64,000 bases of DNA from Muscardinus avellanarius (lineage: Eukaryota > Chordata > Mammalia > Rodentia > Gliridae): contig OY726569.1 in assembly GCA_963383645.1 (NCBI GenBank), forward strand, positions 78,807,211-78,871,210, read 5' to 3'. Within the stretch, counting starts at the first letter, position 1, and each line of letters begins with the position of its first letter. The notes beneath the pieces were generated by a model. The model did no database searches, was not told the DNA's origin, and saw nothing but the letters and a program-made list of their open reading frames with translations. Position numbers and translations under genes: made by a program. Of the stretch, positions 63,691-64,000 are shown piece after piece.

Positions 63691-63803
63691 TTATGGCCAA
63701 GGATGATGGCGTGAACCTGTACTTGTCCCAGCTCCTCGGAAGATTGAGGCAGGAGGATTGCTGGAGCCCAGGAATTTGAGGCCAGCTGGGCAACAAAGTG
63801 AGA

Positions 63804-63808
<5 letters not shown>
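63691..63808 (+). mobile_element. Old proto-B1 monomer with (CT)n/(TTTC)n tail
   Basis: CTCCTCGGAAGATTGAGGCA, TGGAGCCCAGGAATTTGAGG, GGGCAACAAAGTGAGATTCA. Confidence 0.78.
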
Positions 63809-63844
<36 letters not shown>

Positions 63845-63890
63845 CTCCTCTCTCCTCTCTCCTCTCTCCTCTCTCCTCTCTCCTCTCTCC

Positions 63891-63954
<64 letters not shown>

Positions 63955-63975
63955 TCCTTCTTTTTTCTTTCTTTC
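63809..63975. repeat. Compound (CT)n, (CTCTCCT)n, (TTTC)n microsatellite
   Basis: About 15 CT, then a 7-bp CTCTCCT unit repeated about 8 times, then about 17 TTTC. Confidence 0.95.
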
Positions 63976-64000
63976 CAGTGCTAGAGATGGAACCTAGGGG
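63976..64000 (-). mobile_element. B1-ID SINE, cut by window end
   Basis: CAGTGCTAGAGATGGAACCT is the antisense ID end. Confidence 0.65.

Overview
This is mammalian nuclear DNA from a rodent. It is packed with a dimeric SINE: a 7SL-derived B1-like left half joined to a tRNA-derived ID-like right half. B1-ID dimers of this kind are known from squirrels, mountain beaver and dormice. Most copies differ from typical squirrel consensus sequences (CTGTTTC-AAATAAA linker, GGAGGTAGAA-GCCCCTGGGTTCC right end). I therefore infer Sciuromorpha or a near relative and cannot name the species. Ancient mammalian repeats (MIR, L2, MER5-type hAT, MaLR LTRs, old L1) fill in between the SINEs.

One protein-coding gene is supported: SYNDIG1L (TMEM90A, capucin), complete on the minus strand. 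Its three coding exons (15448-15032, 13168-13028, 12884-12726) splice in phase to 238 codons, the length I recall for mammalian orthologues. The coding part starts in an exon whose acceptor lies at 15508/15509. A poly(A) signal at 11183-11178 gives a plausible 3' UTR of about 1.56 kb. A strong CpG island at about 33.55-34.34 kb, with a consensus minus-strand donor (CAG|GTAAGG) at 33863/33862, is the best candidate for the promoter and noncoding first exon. That makes a 5' intron of about 18.4 kb. In human the gene lies between VRTN and NPC2; no exon of either was found here.

Layout: 0-9.4 kb is SINE-rich intergenic DNA downstream of the gene, with an antisense L1 broken up by SINEs. 9.4-13.5 kb has no SINEs and holds the 3' UTR and the last two coding exons. 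13.5-33.5 kb is intronic and carries SINEs, L1, L2, MIR, MER5 and MaLR remnants, plus a local duplication of about 170 bp on both sides of the first coding exon. 33.5-34.3 kb is the CpG island. 35.28-39.98 kb is a 4.7-kb stretch free of rodent SINEs just upstream of the promoter and is the most likely regulatory interval. 40-64 kb is intergenic, dense in SINEs and microsatellites, and includes an 800-bp polypyrimidine tract.

No rRNA or tRNA gene, CRISPR array or prokaryotic-style system is present. The items most worth a second look are a SINE subfamily with a gained hairpin and a rewritten 3' end, the duplicated segment flanking the first coding exon, and the evidence that SINE 3' ends seed nearly all of the long microsatellites.
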